A stretch of 64,000 nucleotides of DNA from an uncultured Butyrivibrio sp. (GTDB lineage: Bacteria > Bacillota > Clostridia > Lachnospirales > Lachnospiraceae): assembly GCA_947167765.1 (NCBI GenBank), contig CAMVJI010000003.1:1-64000 (forward strand). The letters run 5' to 3'. The number at the start of each line of letters is the position of its first letter. Within the stretch, counting starts at the first letter, position 1. Below, piece after piece: positions 16,012 through 24,718 of the stretch. The notes beneath the pieces were generated by a model. That model had not been told where the DNA came from. It saw nothing but the letters and a program-made list of their open reading frames with translations, and did not search any database. A program made the translations under genes and the position numbers.

Positions 16012-17651
16012 CGTCCCTCATCTCCTTTCTCAACAAAGAATTTGCATACTCTTAAAACAGAAGTTATACCACTAACTACAAATGCTTCATCATCAGCAGC
16101 CACATTCTTTATTCGAATCATCTCTTTACTCTTATCGCTAGCTATAGCGTCTCCTAATTTACATAGCAACGCTGTGTCCCTTTTTTGAGAATCACTGTCA
16201 AAGAAATTATCCAGAACAGTTGCCCTTTTTTCGCGAATTACTTTTCCAGACCAAATTTTAGAAATGACTCGCTTTTGATTCTCTAAAGTAAAAATGGCAC
16301 TATTGGCAAGTTCAGAAATATCTATACCATGCCTCTCTCCATCTTTACTTTCACTCTTATTGATAAAACTACGTAATACATCCAGCATCTGTTTCATGGA
16401 ACTATCATCATCCGTTCCTTGCTTTAGCACCATTTCAACCTTTTGTCCGCTAGCTTTTCTAACATCTAGTGCAATGCTGTTATAAATTCTTTTTATTATC
16501 TCGCCCTCATCTTTATCCTTATTCTCATACTTGGCCACATCAAAAAGCAAACGCTTTGCATCTTCAACCGCTTCATATAGAGGATATCTAAAATAATTAA
16601 TACTGATTCCATAGGACAAAGATGGCCCCAAATCTTCATCAGAATCCTTGACTTGTTCTTTTAAAATATCTCTTTCTTCCTTAAATGTAGAATTAAATTT
16701 ATCAGTAATATCCTGACATAAATCAAAAACAGTCTTCTCCTTATTTCTCAGAGGTGCTAAGAAAAGAAGATCATCACCTCCAGCATAAATAGTTATCCCA
16801 CCATATTGATTAATTAACTTGGCACTTTCACTGGTATACTCCAAACAATGCCTAGAAAACTCCTTCTGTCTTTCTTCTGGCGATATACCTTCGAATTCAT
16901 TTCCCAACGTCTCTACAACCGTTCCCATATGATCACCATCCGCATAAACAACCGCAAAATAATTGGAAATCTTATAATCGGATATCGAACCATCACCTTG
17001 TGCTATACTTTCAATTTCTTTAATTGCACCAGATTTTTTAGTAAGTACTTTACTAATTCCAGCAAATCCTCCAGACATTTCTGTCGGATTAACTAGTGAG
17101 CATTCTTTGTATTTTTTTACACGTTCATTACTACTAAGAACAGATGAAATGAAACGTGCGTTACCAGATGGCCTTACCGATTCCATCAGTTCTAACACGT
17201 CCAGTTTAGACGACAAAGTTTTAAGAGCATTATTATCAGCGATTTCCGAAACGCCGATACACCTGATATATATGTACTTATTGATGTAATCAATCACATC
17301 TGCTTCGCTTTTATCAAGACATTTTGCAATTTCAATGGCCCTTAGTCTTTTTATCTCAAGAAAGGTATCTTCCAGTTTTTTTTCGAAGGCATCCTCTTCA
17401 TTTCCAAAATAGATGAAGATAATGCGATCATGATATCTTCCGATGCCATCATCTTTTCCTTTTGTCTCATCGCCATTTTCAAAGTAGGGAGAGATGATCG
17501 TTACTTTCTTACTATCTATATCAAGGATCTCCTTACACAAATCTCTGGTGATGCAGGAAAAGAAATAACTAGCCATCCACAATCCTGCCGGCTTAGTAAC
17601 ACTACTTATAGTTTCATGTATAGGACCTACTGTGATACCATAGTACCTCAT
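16008..17651 (-). CDS. cmr2: Cas10/Cmr2 with intact GGDD, no HD domain
   Basis: This is the large subunit of the Cmr complex, 547 residues, short for Cmr2. The protein starts directly with the first palm domain (YGITVGPIHETISSVTKPAGLW), so there is no space for the N-terminal HD nuclease found in many Cas10 proteins. The nucleotide-cyclase centre is intact: YADGDHMG near residue 245 and YAGGDDLLFLAPL near residue 300. It should therefore make a nucleotide second messenger when target RNA binds, but should not cut DNA. It overlaps cmr1 and cmr3 by 4 bases each. With a CorA-like protein and a DEDDh hydrolase in the same operon, the product could be SAM-AMP rather than a cyclic oligoadenylate; this is inference. 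Confidence 0.93.
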   Translation of the reverse strand: MRYYGITVGPIHETISSVTKPAGLWMASYFFSCITRDLCKEILDIDSKKVTIISPYFENGDETKGKDDGIGRYHDRIIFIYFGNEEDAFEKKLEDTFLEIKRLRAIEIAKCLDKSEADVIDYINKYIYIRCIGVSEIADNNALKTLSSKLDVLELMESVRPSGNARFISSVLSSNERVKKYKECSLVNPTEMSGGFAGISKVLTKKSGAIKEIESIAQGDGSISDYKISNYFAVVYADGDHMGTVVETLGNEFEGISPEERQKEFSRHCLEYTSESAKLINQYGGITIYAGGDDLLFLAPLRNKEKTVFDLCQDITDKFNSTFKEERDILKEQVKDSDEDLGPSLSYGISINYFRYPLYEAVEDAKRLLFDVAKYENKDKDEGEIIKRIYNSIALDVRKASGQKVEMVLKQGTDDDSSMKQMLDVLRSFINKSESKDGERHGIDISELANSAIFTLENQKRVISKIWSGKVIREKRATVLDNFFDSDSQKRDTALLCKLGDAIASDKSKEMIRIKNVAADDEAFVVSGITSVLRVCKFFVEKGDEGR

Positions 17652-19237
17652 GTCGGTTTATCCTCCTTATTTGATGCTTCTACTCTAACTATCTTGTAAT
17701 CTTTTTGTTTAATCCTACAAAAATCGGAGCTTTTTACTGTTTTAAATTTCTTTTTAATTGGGTCACGATTTTCAGAAGGATTATCATTATCATTAAAATC
17801 CTTCATGAATCCATCAAGGAATTTTTCCATTTCAAATGAGTCAGGAGTTTTTATTTTTTCGGTTTTTTCTAAGACATTTCCCTTATCTTTTCCCTTATCT
17901 TTAATCTTCTTTCCTTCCATAGTAAAAACACTTCCAAGAAGCTTATCATCAACCTTTCCTGGCAAAATAAAAATGTGATTTGGTAAGACCTTAAACACTA
18001 TCGGAGAGGGAACTCTTTGGATTTCCTCGTTATCCGCATGTATACAAATATTTCCCTCTTTGTACACCTGTCTATCATCCTTTTTAAAAGGTTTTCTAAA
18101 TGATATTGTATCTGGCACTCCTAAAAAAGCACGTACATATCGATACTTATCATTGTCATATCGTTCATCATTCAATACGTGATCTTCGCTTTCTTTATTC
18201 ACATCCTGAGAATTTTTAAAGAAAGTTCTTTTCATAAAAGCCTTATCGTTCCGCGGAACCTTTCCATTTTCTTTTTTTCCACCATCCTCAGAATAGTATT
18301 TCCCATCTGAAAAGAAATAACGATATATGTAGCCTTTAAAATAGTCTCCCTTAGAGTTATACCCGCCTTTCATCAACGAATATATTAGCCATATATCATT
18401 TAGCTGTTGCTCAACAATATTCTGCTTTGGGTTACATTCACGACTTTGAGCATTATATCTTCTGTCTATTTTGTAAATTGTTCCGCCTAAAGCATTGGCA
18501 ATTTCTTCAGGTGTAGGTTCCTCTAATTTCTTACCATCAACCTTAACCACATAGAAGCTACCGAGGCCTTTATCTGAACGAGTACCAAAATTATTAATCA
18601 AAAAGAAATTGGAAATGTGTTTCTTTACATTCGAAAGAAGTTCTGTGTTCATTGTAAAAACTGTTAACGTTATTTCTGATTCGTAAAGAATCCCCTCCTT
18701 AAATAGCTCCATTATGTTTTGACATTTGTCCCATCCAGAGCCAGAAGCCATATTCCCAAAATATGACTTAGGATTGCTAATGGTCCCTACATATTTAGAT
18801 GTATTGTTTGGATTTATATTGGATTCGATTTCACTGACAAGCTTATCGGCTTTCTTTTTATCGTTATCATTAAGTTTTCCGGGTTTTTCGGGGGTTCCTA
18901 TTAAAGCTTTAATGCCTTTTTTTCTATACGATGATATTTTAACTCTTGGGTTCTCACCAACTGAAATAGTCATCCTATAGTTAAGAGCATGAACTTTTTC
19001 GTCATCAGGTTTGATAAACCATCCCTTATGTTCCGCTTTAAAGTTCTTTAGTTTTTCATCATAATCTTCTTTATTCTCGAATTTGTTCCTGAGGATAAAT
19101 TCTTTGTTGAAGATGTATTTATCTAATCTCGGTTTCACGTCAGATGCTCTTAAACATGCTCCAAAATCATCGTATTGAAAATGAATCATAGGTGTTACCT
19201 GTTTAAGTGTAACCACACATTTGAATTTGCTATCCAT
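17648..19237 (-). CDS. cmr1: Type III-B RAMP protein Cmr1
   Basis: This is a Cas7-like subunit at the 3' end of the crRNA in the Cmr complex. The 529-residue protein starts FKCVVTLKQVTPMIHFQYDDFGACLRASDVKP, the normal Cmr1 beginning (TPMIH, then the first RAMP helix). It also has the Gly-rich loop NNFGTRSDKGLGSF around residue 220. The rest is a lysine-rich second half (KKIKDKGKDKGNVLEKTEK). It is longer than many Cmr1 proteins because of inserts, such as the KPGKLNDNDKKKADKL stretch. It overlaps cas10 by 4 bases and begins the cmr block 63 bases after the coiled-coil gene. Confidence 0.88.
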   Translation of the reverse strand: MDSKFKCVVTLKQVTPMIHFQYDDFGACLRASDVKPRLDKYIFNKEFILRNKFENKEDYDEKLKNFKAEHKGWFIKPDDEKVHALNYRMTISVGENPRVKISSYRKKGIKALIGTPEKPGKLNDNDKKKADKLVSEIESNINPNNTSKYVGTISNPKSYFGNMASGSGWDKCQNIMELFKEGILYESEITLTVFTMNTELLSNVKKHISNFFLINNFGTRSDKGLGSFYVVKVDGKKLEEPTPEEIANALGGTIYKIDRRYNAQSRECNPKQNIVEQQLNDIWLIYSLMKGGYNSKGDYFKGYIYRYFFSDGKYYSEDGGKKENGKVPRNDKAFMKRTFFKNSQDVNKESEDHVLNDERYDNDKYRYVRAFLGVPDTISFRKPFKKDDRQVYKEGNICIHADNEEIQRVPSPIVFKVLPNHIFILPGKVDDKLLGSVFTMEGKKIKDKGKDKGNVLEKTEKIKTPDSFEMEKFLDGFMKDFNDNDNPSENRDPIKKKFKTVKSSDFCRIKQKDYKIVRVEASNKEDKPT

Positions 19238-19300
19238 TAACTTCCTCCTGCTCTGGTAGAGAATTCTCTACTTTTTCAAGTTATCATTTCTACTTACATC

Positions 19301-19807
19301 TCACTCGAAGTATTCATTTGCAGCTTTCACCAGACCATACAGCCCATTAAAATCTCTCCTGTATGCCTTCCAGCTACTTGCAAAGCCAGGTATTATGCTG
19401 TCTATATAATCTACATCCCTAAAAAGCCAGTTGTAATAAAACTCTGTGGTAGAATTATTCTTTTTTCTCCACCAAATAAACATATCAACAATCATCATGC
19501 TTCTTTTGACTGCTTTTATCTTTTCTTCTAACTTATCTGGCTTCTCCAAAGATTTATTTGAGTTTTCTAATTTCTCAATTTGATTATTTAACTCTTTTAT
19601 TTCTCTCTCATGGTCTTCTTTCAATTTATTGATTTCATCAACTTTGTCAGTGAGAGCCTCAAGGATCATATTAAGATTTTCATCATAGTCCTCATCTTTG
19701 GAAATCTTTTTTATCAGATCAAAAGCCTTAGGCTCATTTTTTAATTCATTTTTCAAATCAGCGTAAGCTTTTAAATAGTTTTCAACAACATCTTTTGACA
19801 TCATCAT
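19301..19807 (-). CDS. Coiled-coil protein between corA-like and cmr1
   Basis: This is a 168-residue protein of unknown family. Residues about 50-100 form a strong coiled coil (DEINKLKEDHEREIKELNNQIEKLEN). The C-terminal third is aromatic (MFIWWRKKNNSTTEFYYNWLFRDVDYIDS). The gene overlaps the CorA-like gene by 4 bases (ATGA), so the two are translated together and may form a complex. There is no signal peptide, and the WW-containing patch is too charged for a confident membrane helix. I cannot assign a function. Its place in the operon makes it a candidate accessory to the membrane effector or the Cmr complex. Confidence 0.65.
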   Translation of the reverse strand: MMMSKDVVENYLKAYADLKNELKNEPKAFDLIKKISKDEDYDENLNMILEALTDKVDEINKLKEDHEREIKELNNQIEKLENSNKSLEKPDKLEEKIKAVKRSMMIVDMFIWWRKKNNSTTEFYYNWLFRDVDYIDSIIPGFASSWKAYRRDFNGLYGLVKAANEYFE

Positions 19808-21438
19808 TTCCTCCTGTTACGCCATTTTGCTCTTATTCCAATAGCAAAGCACCACACAATTACCAATAATACAAATGTCCACATAAAACCATCCTTTGGA
19901 CTGAAATTAAATGCGCTGCCACTAATGGCCCTGTCTATTACTATCACTTCTGATGCGAAGAGAAAATTGTAAATAAATGAAGCTATAGCCAGGATAATCG
20001 ATACATATGTAAGTATTTCAACACTTGTATTCACTGAAATATTAAGATCTGTATCCGTGATTTCATACAGACTGGTAAGATTAGCATTGAGTTTTTCTTC
20101 TTCACTCTCTATCAAAAAAGCCTCTTTTAGCATGTCATACATTTCTATGGCCTGCTGTTCGGATGAAACTTCGGAAAAAAGTAACTGACTGTCAAATGCA
20201 GCATGCCTTTCCTGTAGATTCATGATATTTCTAATATCATCTCTTTTTAGCTTTCTTCCATTAGCTGCAAAGTGTCTTGCAATATCCGCAGTTTCACGAT
20301 TAAACTTGACAATGCTAGCCTTCTGAACAATTGCAATGTAGACCATCTGAAGATAGCAGCTAATAAAGTTTTCATATAAGAAGTTCATCTCACCACCAAT
20401 AGCTGCTGAAGAAACCATTCCCATCCCCATAGGAGTTATTGTATAGAGCGAGCCCCATGGTATCCATCTTTTATACAATGCCTTGTTTATCAAATCCAGG
20501 CACATAACCTCATCCGGACACGTGCATGATCCTGAGCTATCAGCATAAGCTATCTCATATATACTTTTTCTTAATACATCCTCTGTTTCAAAATTATAGT
20601 GTTTGCTTGCACTATCAAACTTAACAGAATTAATCCACGCCTCATCACTTACAGCGAAAGCCACATACATTCTGTCATCCAAAGCTGGCTTAATACATAT
20701 CTCCTTTTCATTTTCTACCTGCTTTGATGTGAATCGGTACTCACTTCCAAAAGATAATATTTTCTTTATGAAATCACATGTATGTTCCAGGGAAATATCA
20801 TTTGGAGAATACTCCTTTTTTTCATAGACTTTTTCTATGAATCCCTTAAAATCATCTTTGACTGTTTGAACATTTGGTATGTCCACTATAAGTTTATCTG
20901 CACTAATATTTGTCTTATTGTTAATAAATGGAAGCGTTATTCTTCTTCCATAATCATTAATGTTTTTTACAACTTCAATTCCGGTCTGCTCTCCTCCCTT
21001 CCCATCTTTTCCCTGATTTTCGCATTCCATTATAAAAAGTCCCACACCAGTATTTACCAGCCTTACCCTAATAGCATTTATGTTCAATACATAGTGTTTG
21101 TCTTTTTTTATTATCTGATAGGTTCCGTTATTCCTAGATCCTTTAAGAAGATAGTTCGAACAAATATCATCTTCATATCCCAGAAAGGATTTCCTTACAT
21201 ATGGATAATAGTACTGATACTGTTTGTAAAATCCCAAAGCCTCATCTAGACTGCCTGTCTCCTGATTACTTGAAATATCATCAACGTTCTTTAGGTTTGT
21301 ATTCTCCCATTGCTGATTGTCTTCAAACACTCTTTTTAGAGCCTCATACTCCTTATCAGATGTCACTCCGTACATGTTCCACGTAAAGGGTAGGATAAAA
21401 GTATGATAACTATATACTTTCGTTGTTTCCTCAGCCAT
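19804..21438 (-). CDS. CorA-like membrane protein, probable type III CRISPR effector
   Basis: This 544-residue protein has a large cytosolic N-terminal part, a long helical segment (about 380-460, including RHFAANGRKLKRDDIRNIMNLQERHAAFD) and two C-terminal transmembrane helices. The helices are VEILTYVSIILAIASFIYNFLF and GFMWTFVLLVIVWCFAIGI, and it ends RAKWRNRRK. That layout is the CorA channel architecture, although the GMN signature after the first helix is replaced by ASEV. CorA-like proteins in type III loci act as membrane effectors; in Bacteroides fragilis one responds to SAM-AMP made by Cas10 (from memory). Here it sits between a DEDDh exonuclease (1-base gap) and a coiled-coil gene (4-base overlap). 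The family call rests on topology and context and needs a profile search. Confidence 0.65.
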   Translation of the reverse strand: MAEETTKVYSYHTFILPFTWNMYGVTSDKEYEALKRVFEDNQQWENTNLKNVDDISSNQETGSLDEALGFYKQYQYYYPYVRKSFLGYEDDICSNYLLKGSRNNGTYQIIKKDKHYVLNINAIRVRLVNTGVGLFIMECENQGKDGKGGEQTGIEVVKNINDYGRRITLPFINNKTNISADKLIVDIPNVQTVKDDFKGFIEKVYEKKEYSPNDISLEHTCDFIKKILSFGSEYRFTSKQVENEKEICIKPALDDRMYVAFAVSDEAWINSVKFDSASKHYNFETEDVLRKSIYEIAYADSSGSCTCPDEVMCLDLINKALYKRWIPWGSLYTITPMGMGMVSSAAIGGEMNFLYENFISCYLQMVYIAIVQKASIVKFNRETADIARHFAANGRKLKRDDIRNIMNLQERHAAFDSQLLFSEVSSEQQAIEMYDMLKEAFLIESEEEKLNANLTSLYEITDTDLNISVNTSVEILTYVSIILAIASFIYNFLFASEVIVIDRAISGSAFNFSPKDGFMWTFVLLVIVWCFAIGIRAKWRNRRK

Positions 21439-21439
21439 A

Positions 21440-21970
21440 TCAGATTTCTCCTTTAAGTTTTTTCCAAATCCGGATGCTCATCCGAACATCATCAAACGAG
21501 TTGTGAAGTCTAAGATCACTGCAATCTACTATTGTTCTTCGCTCTACCCTAGGTGAATATCCCTTTACATATAACATGCTGCTCAGATCCATCAAGGGAA
21601 ATGGGGCTTTAAATTCACGTTCCTTGATAGCATTCTCAACTGCCTTAATGAAAAGCCTGGCTTCCACAGGAACAGGAACATCTGCTATAACATCGTAATC
21701 TGCATATTCTCTGTAAAAAGAGTAGAAAGCTTCTATAAGCTCTTTTTCAGAATCATAATAATCATCATCTGAGCGAACCGAATCTTTAAGATATGGTAAA
21801 ACATTATCCTTCACCCACGGGACACTCACATACTTTTCTGGATTTTTGATAGTTCCATAATAATCCGCAATTTCTTTTCCCGTATCATCTAGCACGATTG
21901 CTGCCACAGATAAAAAGTTGCCGTAAAGGCCGTCTGTTTCCGCATCTACAAAAAAAGTTCCCATTATCAA
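21440..21970 (-). CDS. DEDDh-family 3'-5' exonuclease or phosphodiesterase
   Basis: This 176-residue protein carries all DEDDh ligands: TFFVDAETDGLYGNFLSVAAI (Asp and Glu), VIADVP (second Asp) and LHNSFDDVRMS (His and final Asp). Such enzymes remove nucleotides from RNA or DNA, or hydrolyse small nucleotide conjugates. It starts 12 bases after cas6 and ends 1 base before the CorA-like gene. As I recall, CorA-type CRISPR effectors are often paired with a phosphodiesterase or lyase that destroys SAM-AMP, and DEDD enzymes are among them. An off-switch is therefore the leading idea. Alternatives are crRNA trimming or spacer processing. The active site looks intact. Confidence 0.8.
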   Translation of the reverse strand: MIMGTFFVDAETDGLYGNFLSVAAIVLDDTGKEIADYYGTIKNPEKYVSVPWVKDNVLPYLKDSVRSDDDYYDSEKELIEAFYSFYREYADYDVIADVPVPVEARLFIKAVENAIKEREFKAPFPLMDLSSMLYVKGYSPRVERRTIVDCSDLRLHNSFDDVRMSIRIWKKLKGEI

Positions 21971-21982
21971 TTGCTCCTTCTA

Positions 21983-22927
21983 TCAGGAAATCCTGTATCT
22001 TCCAAATCCAAAGCTGGTATTCTTACCTACGTGGATAAGTTCTCCTGCTATAAGCATTTCAAGTAGTTCCTCACTAACTTCTTTCAATGCCAGCTCTCCC
22101 TCTATGCCTTCAAGTCTCATGGCATCTTGCTTGTGATTAGAGTACCTACGCACACTGACTTTCTTATGGCTTTCATGTAGTACTGTAGGAATCACAATAG
22201 ACCTAACGTAATCTAATTCATGTATGTCACTAGATATCCCCTCAAAGCAGTCAAGCATATATATCCTTCTGCATAATGCTTCTATCAGGGCATCCGGCCT
22301 AAATTCACTGAGGTTTTCTCCTCTGTATTTGATTGTAAGTGGAGTTTTAAATACGATTTTAATTTGGTCCTCAGAACTTAGTTTTTCTTTTCTGTAACTA
22401 ACGTAATCAGAAACCTTACGTGTCCTGTACTCATTCATACGGAGCTCATCATGCTGAAATATAAATGCTCCTTCAGTATTTGTTACAGCAACTATCGAAT
22501 ACTGACTCTTTTCTTTACCTAAGCCAGCTTGTCCAAGCATATAAAATGCGTTGAGAAACTGTTTGAAATACACGATTGTCTTTCCAAAAAGGATCAGATT
22601 AAACTGCATCCTGTCACCAGCGCCAAAGTGATCATGATAATCTTCGCACTCCAGTACGTATCCAACACTGTCCCCTTTTGTCATAAAGCTTGGAGTAATC
22701 TCCATTTTGGAATACATGGTACGCCTGACAACACACTCAGACTCAAACTCACACTCCTCGCACACTCTATCACTTATACAGTTGGACTCTAAAAGCATCT
22801 CGCCCATCCCACCCCTGAGGGCAGAAGATTTATATACAGGTACTGTACAGTCATCAATAAATTCTATGGTGAAGTGAAGCTTAATATATCGAATATCGTA
22901 AGCCCTTTTAATATTCTCGCCTGTCAT
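21983..22927 (-). CDS. cas6: CRISPR repeat endoribonuclease Cas6
   Basis: This 314-residue Cas6 of the RAMP family cuts the precursor at the repeat hairpin. Landmarks are YIKLHFTIEFIDDCTVPVYKSSALRGGMGEML at the N-terminus and a Cys cluster (CEECEFESEC). A central helix (LNAFYMLGQAGLGKEKSQY) follows, and the protein ends in the Gly-rich loop VGKNTSFGFGRYRI. From the repeats, cleavage after the GCCC/GGGC stem would leave the 8-base tag ATTGATAC. It overlaps the GGDEF gene by 4 bases (ATGA) and precedes the DEDDh gene by 12. It probably serves all four arrays, because the hairpin and tag are conserved. The catalytic residue cannot be pinpointed by eye. Confidence 0.9.
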   Translation of the reverse strand: MTGENIKRAYDIRYIKLHFTIEFIDDCTVPVYKSSALRGGMGEMLLESNCISDRVCEECEFESECVVRRTMYSKMEITPSFMTKGDSVGYVLECEDYHDHFGAGDRMQFNLILFGKTIVYFKQFLNAFYMLGQAGLGKEKSQYSIVAVTNTEGAFIFQHDELRMNEYRTRKVSDYVSYRKEKLSSEDQIKIVFKTPLTIKYRGENLSEFRPDALIEALCRRIYMLDCFEGISSDIHELDYVRSIVIPTVLHESHKKVSVRRYSNHKQDAMRLEGIEGELALKEVSEELLEMLIAGELIHVGKNTSFGFGRYRIS

Positions 22928-23904
22928 CTCTTGTGCGGATCTCTCTCTTCCTTCATCTTGTACATTTTCTTATCAGCTGTTTCTATGTACTCATCAAGAG
23001 TTTCCATGTTTTCTTTTGGTGGTAAAAAGACATATCCATAGCTTGCAGCTACTTGGAATGGGTTATTATGACTATCGTTGTAGGATCTAAGTTCTTCTTC
23101 AAGTGTTTTCTCAAAAGATTCCAGCGCAGTGCTGTCTGCCGCAAGAGGACAAAATACCAAAAACTCATCTCCTCCTGTTCGGATAATACTGGAGCCCTGA
23201 GGAGAAGCTTTTTTGAGAGCGTCAGATACAGCCGCTATGGCCGTATCCCCTGCACTGTGGCCAAAGGTATCGTTCATGTACTTAAGGCCATTAAGATCCA
23301 GAACACAAACAAATATGTTCTTGTTGTTATTTACTGCATCTTTCAGTGCTATAGTCTCAAAATACTTAAGGCCCTTTCTGTTATAACAGCCTGTCTGGGC
23401 ATCAGTCATATTCTCGATAAATAGTTTGTTGTACTCTTCCTTGAGCGTGCTGATAGTCTTAATAAGCTCGCTATGTTCAGTAAGAAGTGCATCTTTCTGG
23501 GTATGGATATCTTCCAAAAGGATCAGATACTCATGGCCTGTGGGACTATCCTCAATTTTCGAATTACATATAGTTATTCTTGACCAGTAATAACTCAGAT
23601 CTGTATGTCTGATACGGCATTCACAAGAAATATAGACCTTCTCAGAAAGAGTCTCATGAAGGTCGTCGATATTACTAAGAAGAGTTATACTCTCTCGGTC
23701 TTCAGGATGTGTATTCTTATATAAAGTGGAAAACAAATCATCATAGATTTTGACGCTTGAGATATCAAGAGTTTCTAGCTCTTTATTACAATCAACGGCA
23801 TGGCAGAAAAAAGTATCCTCCTCAACTAAAACAATTAGCTGATAGAGGCTCTTTATTGCATTACCTATTGAACCCTTTTTCTGTTCCGTCAGATAACGAT
23901 CCAT
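22924..23904 (-). CDS. PAS-like/GGDEF diguanylate cyclase at the head of the cas operon
   Basis: This 326-residue protein has a PAS-like sensor at about 20-130 (YLILLEDIHTQ closes it), a short coiled coil (SELIKTISTLKEEYNKLF) and a full GGDEF domain. The domain contains DAQTGCYNRKGL, DLNGLKYMNDTFGHSAGD and the active site RTGGDEFLVF. It should make c-di-GMP in the cytosol; no membrane segment is present. It is the first gene after the operon promoter, and its TGA overlaps the cas6 ATG, so it is translationally coupled to the CRISPR machinery. GGDEF and Cas10 palm domains are related, but this one has no RAMP contacts and looks like an ordinary cyclase. A signalling link to CRISPR immunity is inference. 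Confidence 0.88.
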   Translation of the reverse strand: MDRYLTEQKKGSIGNAIKSLYQLIVLVEEDTFFCHAVDCNKELETLDISSVKIYDDLFSTLYKNTHPEDRESITLLSNIDDLHETLSEKVYISCECRIRHTDLSYYWSRITICNSKIEDSPTGHEYLILLEDIHTQKDALLTEHSELIKTISTLKEEYNKLFIENMTDAQTGCYNRKGLKYFETIALKDAVNNNKNIFVCVLDLNGLKYMNDTFGHSAGDTAIAAVSDALKKASPQGSSIIRTGGDEFLVFCPLAADSTALESFEKTLEEELRSYNDSHNNPFQVAASYGYVFLPPKENMETLDEYIETADKKMYKMKEERDPHKR

Positions 23905-23935
23905 AGTGTCTCCAATAGAAGCCGTCGATATATCA

Positions 23936-23963
23936 ATTATATCACTACGCTATTTCAAATCAA
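23936..23963 (-). promoter_or_regulatory. Promoter of the GGDEF-cas6-cmr operon
   Basis: On the minus strand a TTGATT box (23958-23963) and a perfect TATAAT (23936-23941) are 16 bases apart. They lie about 32 bases before the GGDEF ATG. No other promoter is obvious down to the DUF3800 gene. Confidence 0.6.
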
Positions 23964-23992
23964 ATCATTTCTGAAGCAAAATCGTCCCTCAG

Positions 23993-24718
23993 TTATCCCT
24001 CCCACGACCAGTATAGATCATCACCTTCATGGTAATCGGAATACTCAAACTCCTTATCATACAAATATTCAAAAGACGTTCCCAAGACATCTTCTCTTTT
24101 AACCCCAAGCCTTACCAAATAATTCTTTTTTGGAATCATCATATAAGCCTGATGTCTTTTAGTAGCTTCTTTTTGTAATGATTCAGACAGACGTGGACAA
24201 CCTTCTGAAAAATCGACCGTTTCAAACAAAGCAGCAGCTGGCAGTTCATGTTTCTTTGAAAACACCTCCAACATCCGTGTATCTTGCCATAAGCAATCTG
24301 CTTCATTCACCAATACTCCAAATACATCACCTCCTACTTTTTTGATATATCGCTTCATGTCTTTTGATTTGATCTTTGTATATTTACAAAGCTTTTTGAA
24401 ATCACAATCTATATAATCCATAAAAACCCTGACATATTTTCCAAAAGAACACTCCATTTTTTTAGAATACTGAAATGAATGCCAGAACAAATGTGCTTGA
24501 TTCAATTCATGAAACATAACGATATCATATCCATATTTCAGTATCCTGTGCCTATCACTTTCATCGGTAAATTCTATCTTTTTAGAAAAAAGGTCCAAAA
24601 GAGCCATATTGATGAGTCTCTGCCCCAATAAAGCCATGATCTCTTTTTCTTCATATCCTTTCGCCAACAACTCATCAACATCTATATATCCCTTTAACAA
24701 CAATCCTCGTATTTTCAT
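23993..24718 (-). CDS. Uncharacterised 241-residue protein, paralogue of the 156-residue protein
   Basis: The family is unknown. The N-terminus (LKGYIDVDELLAKGYEEKEIMALLGQ) and C-terminus (KKNYLVRLGVKREDVLGTSFEYLYD) both match the shorter protein at 33571-34041, which lacks the middle 100 residues. That middle part holds a His-containing helix (ELNQAHLFWHSFQYSKKME) not seen in the short form. There is no signal peptide or membrane segment. The gene overlaps the 149-residue gene upstream by 4 bases and ends just before the cas operon promoter. It seems to be island-specific cargo that has duplicated; no function can be proposed. Confidence 0.6.
   Translation of the reverse strand: MKIRGLLLKGYIDVDELLAKGYEEKEIMALLGQRLINMALLDLFSKKIEFTDESDRHRILKYGYDIVMFHELNQAHLFWHSFQYSKKMECSFGKYVRVFMDYIDCDFKKLCKYTKIKSKDMKRYIKKVGGDVFGVLVNEADCLWQDTRMLEVFSKKHELPAAALFETVDFSEGCPRLSESLQKEATKRHQAYMMIPKKNYLVRLGVKREDVLGTSFEYLYDKEFEYSDYHEGDDLYWSWEG

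Noticed and set aside
12906-19237. Type III-A (Csm) assignment
   Set aside because: Cmr3-, Cmr4- and Cmr6-type N-termini and the Cmr1 protein indicate type III-B; no Csm2 to Csm5 set is present.
22924-23904. GGDEF gene as a second or split Cas10
   Set aside because: It has a PAS-like sensor and standard GGDEF spacing and no Cas10 palm or zinc elements. The real Cas10 is at 16008-17651.
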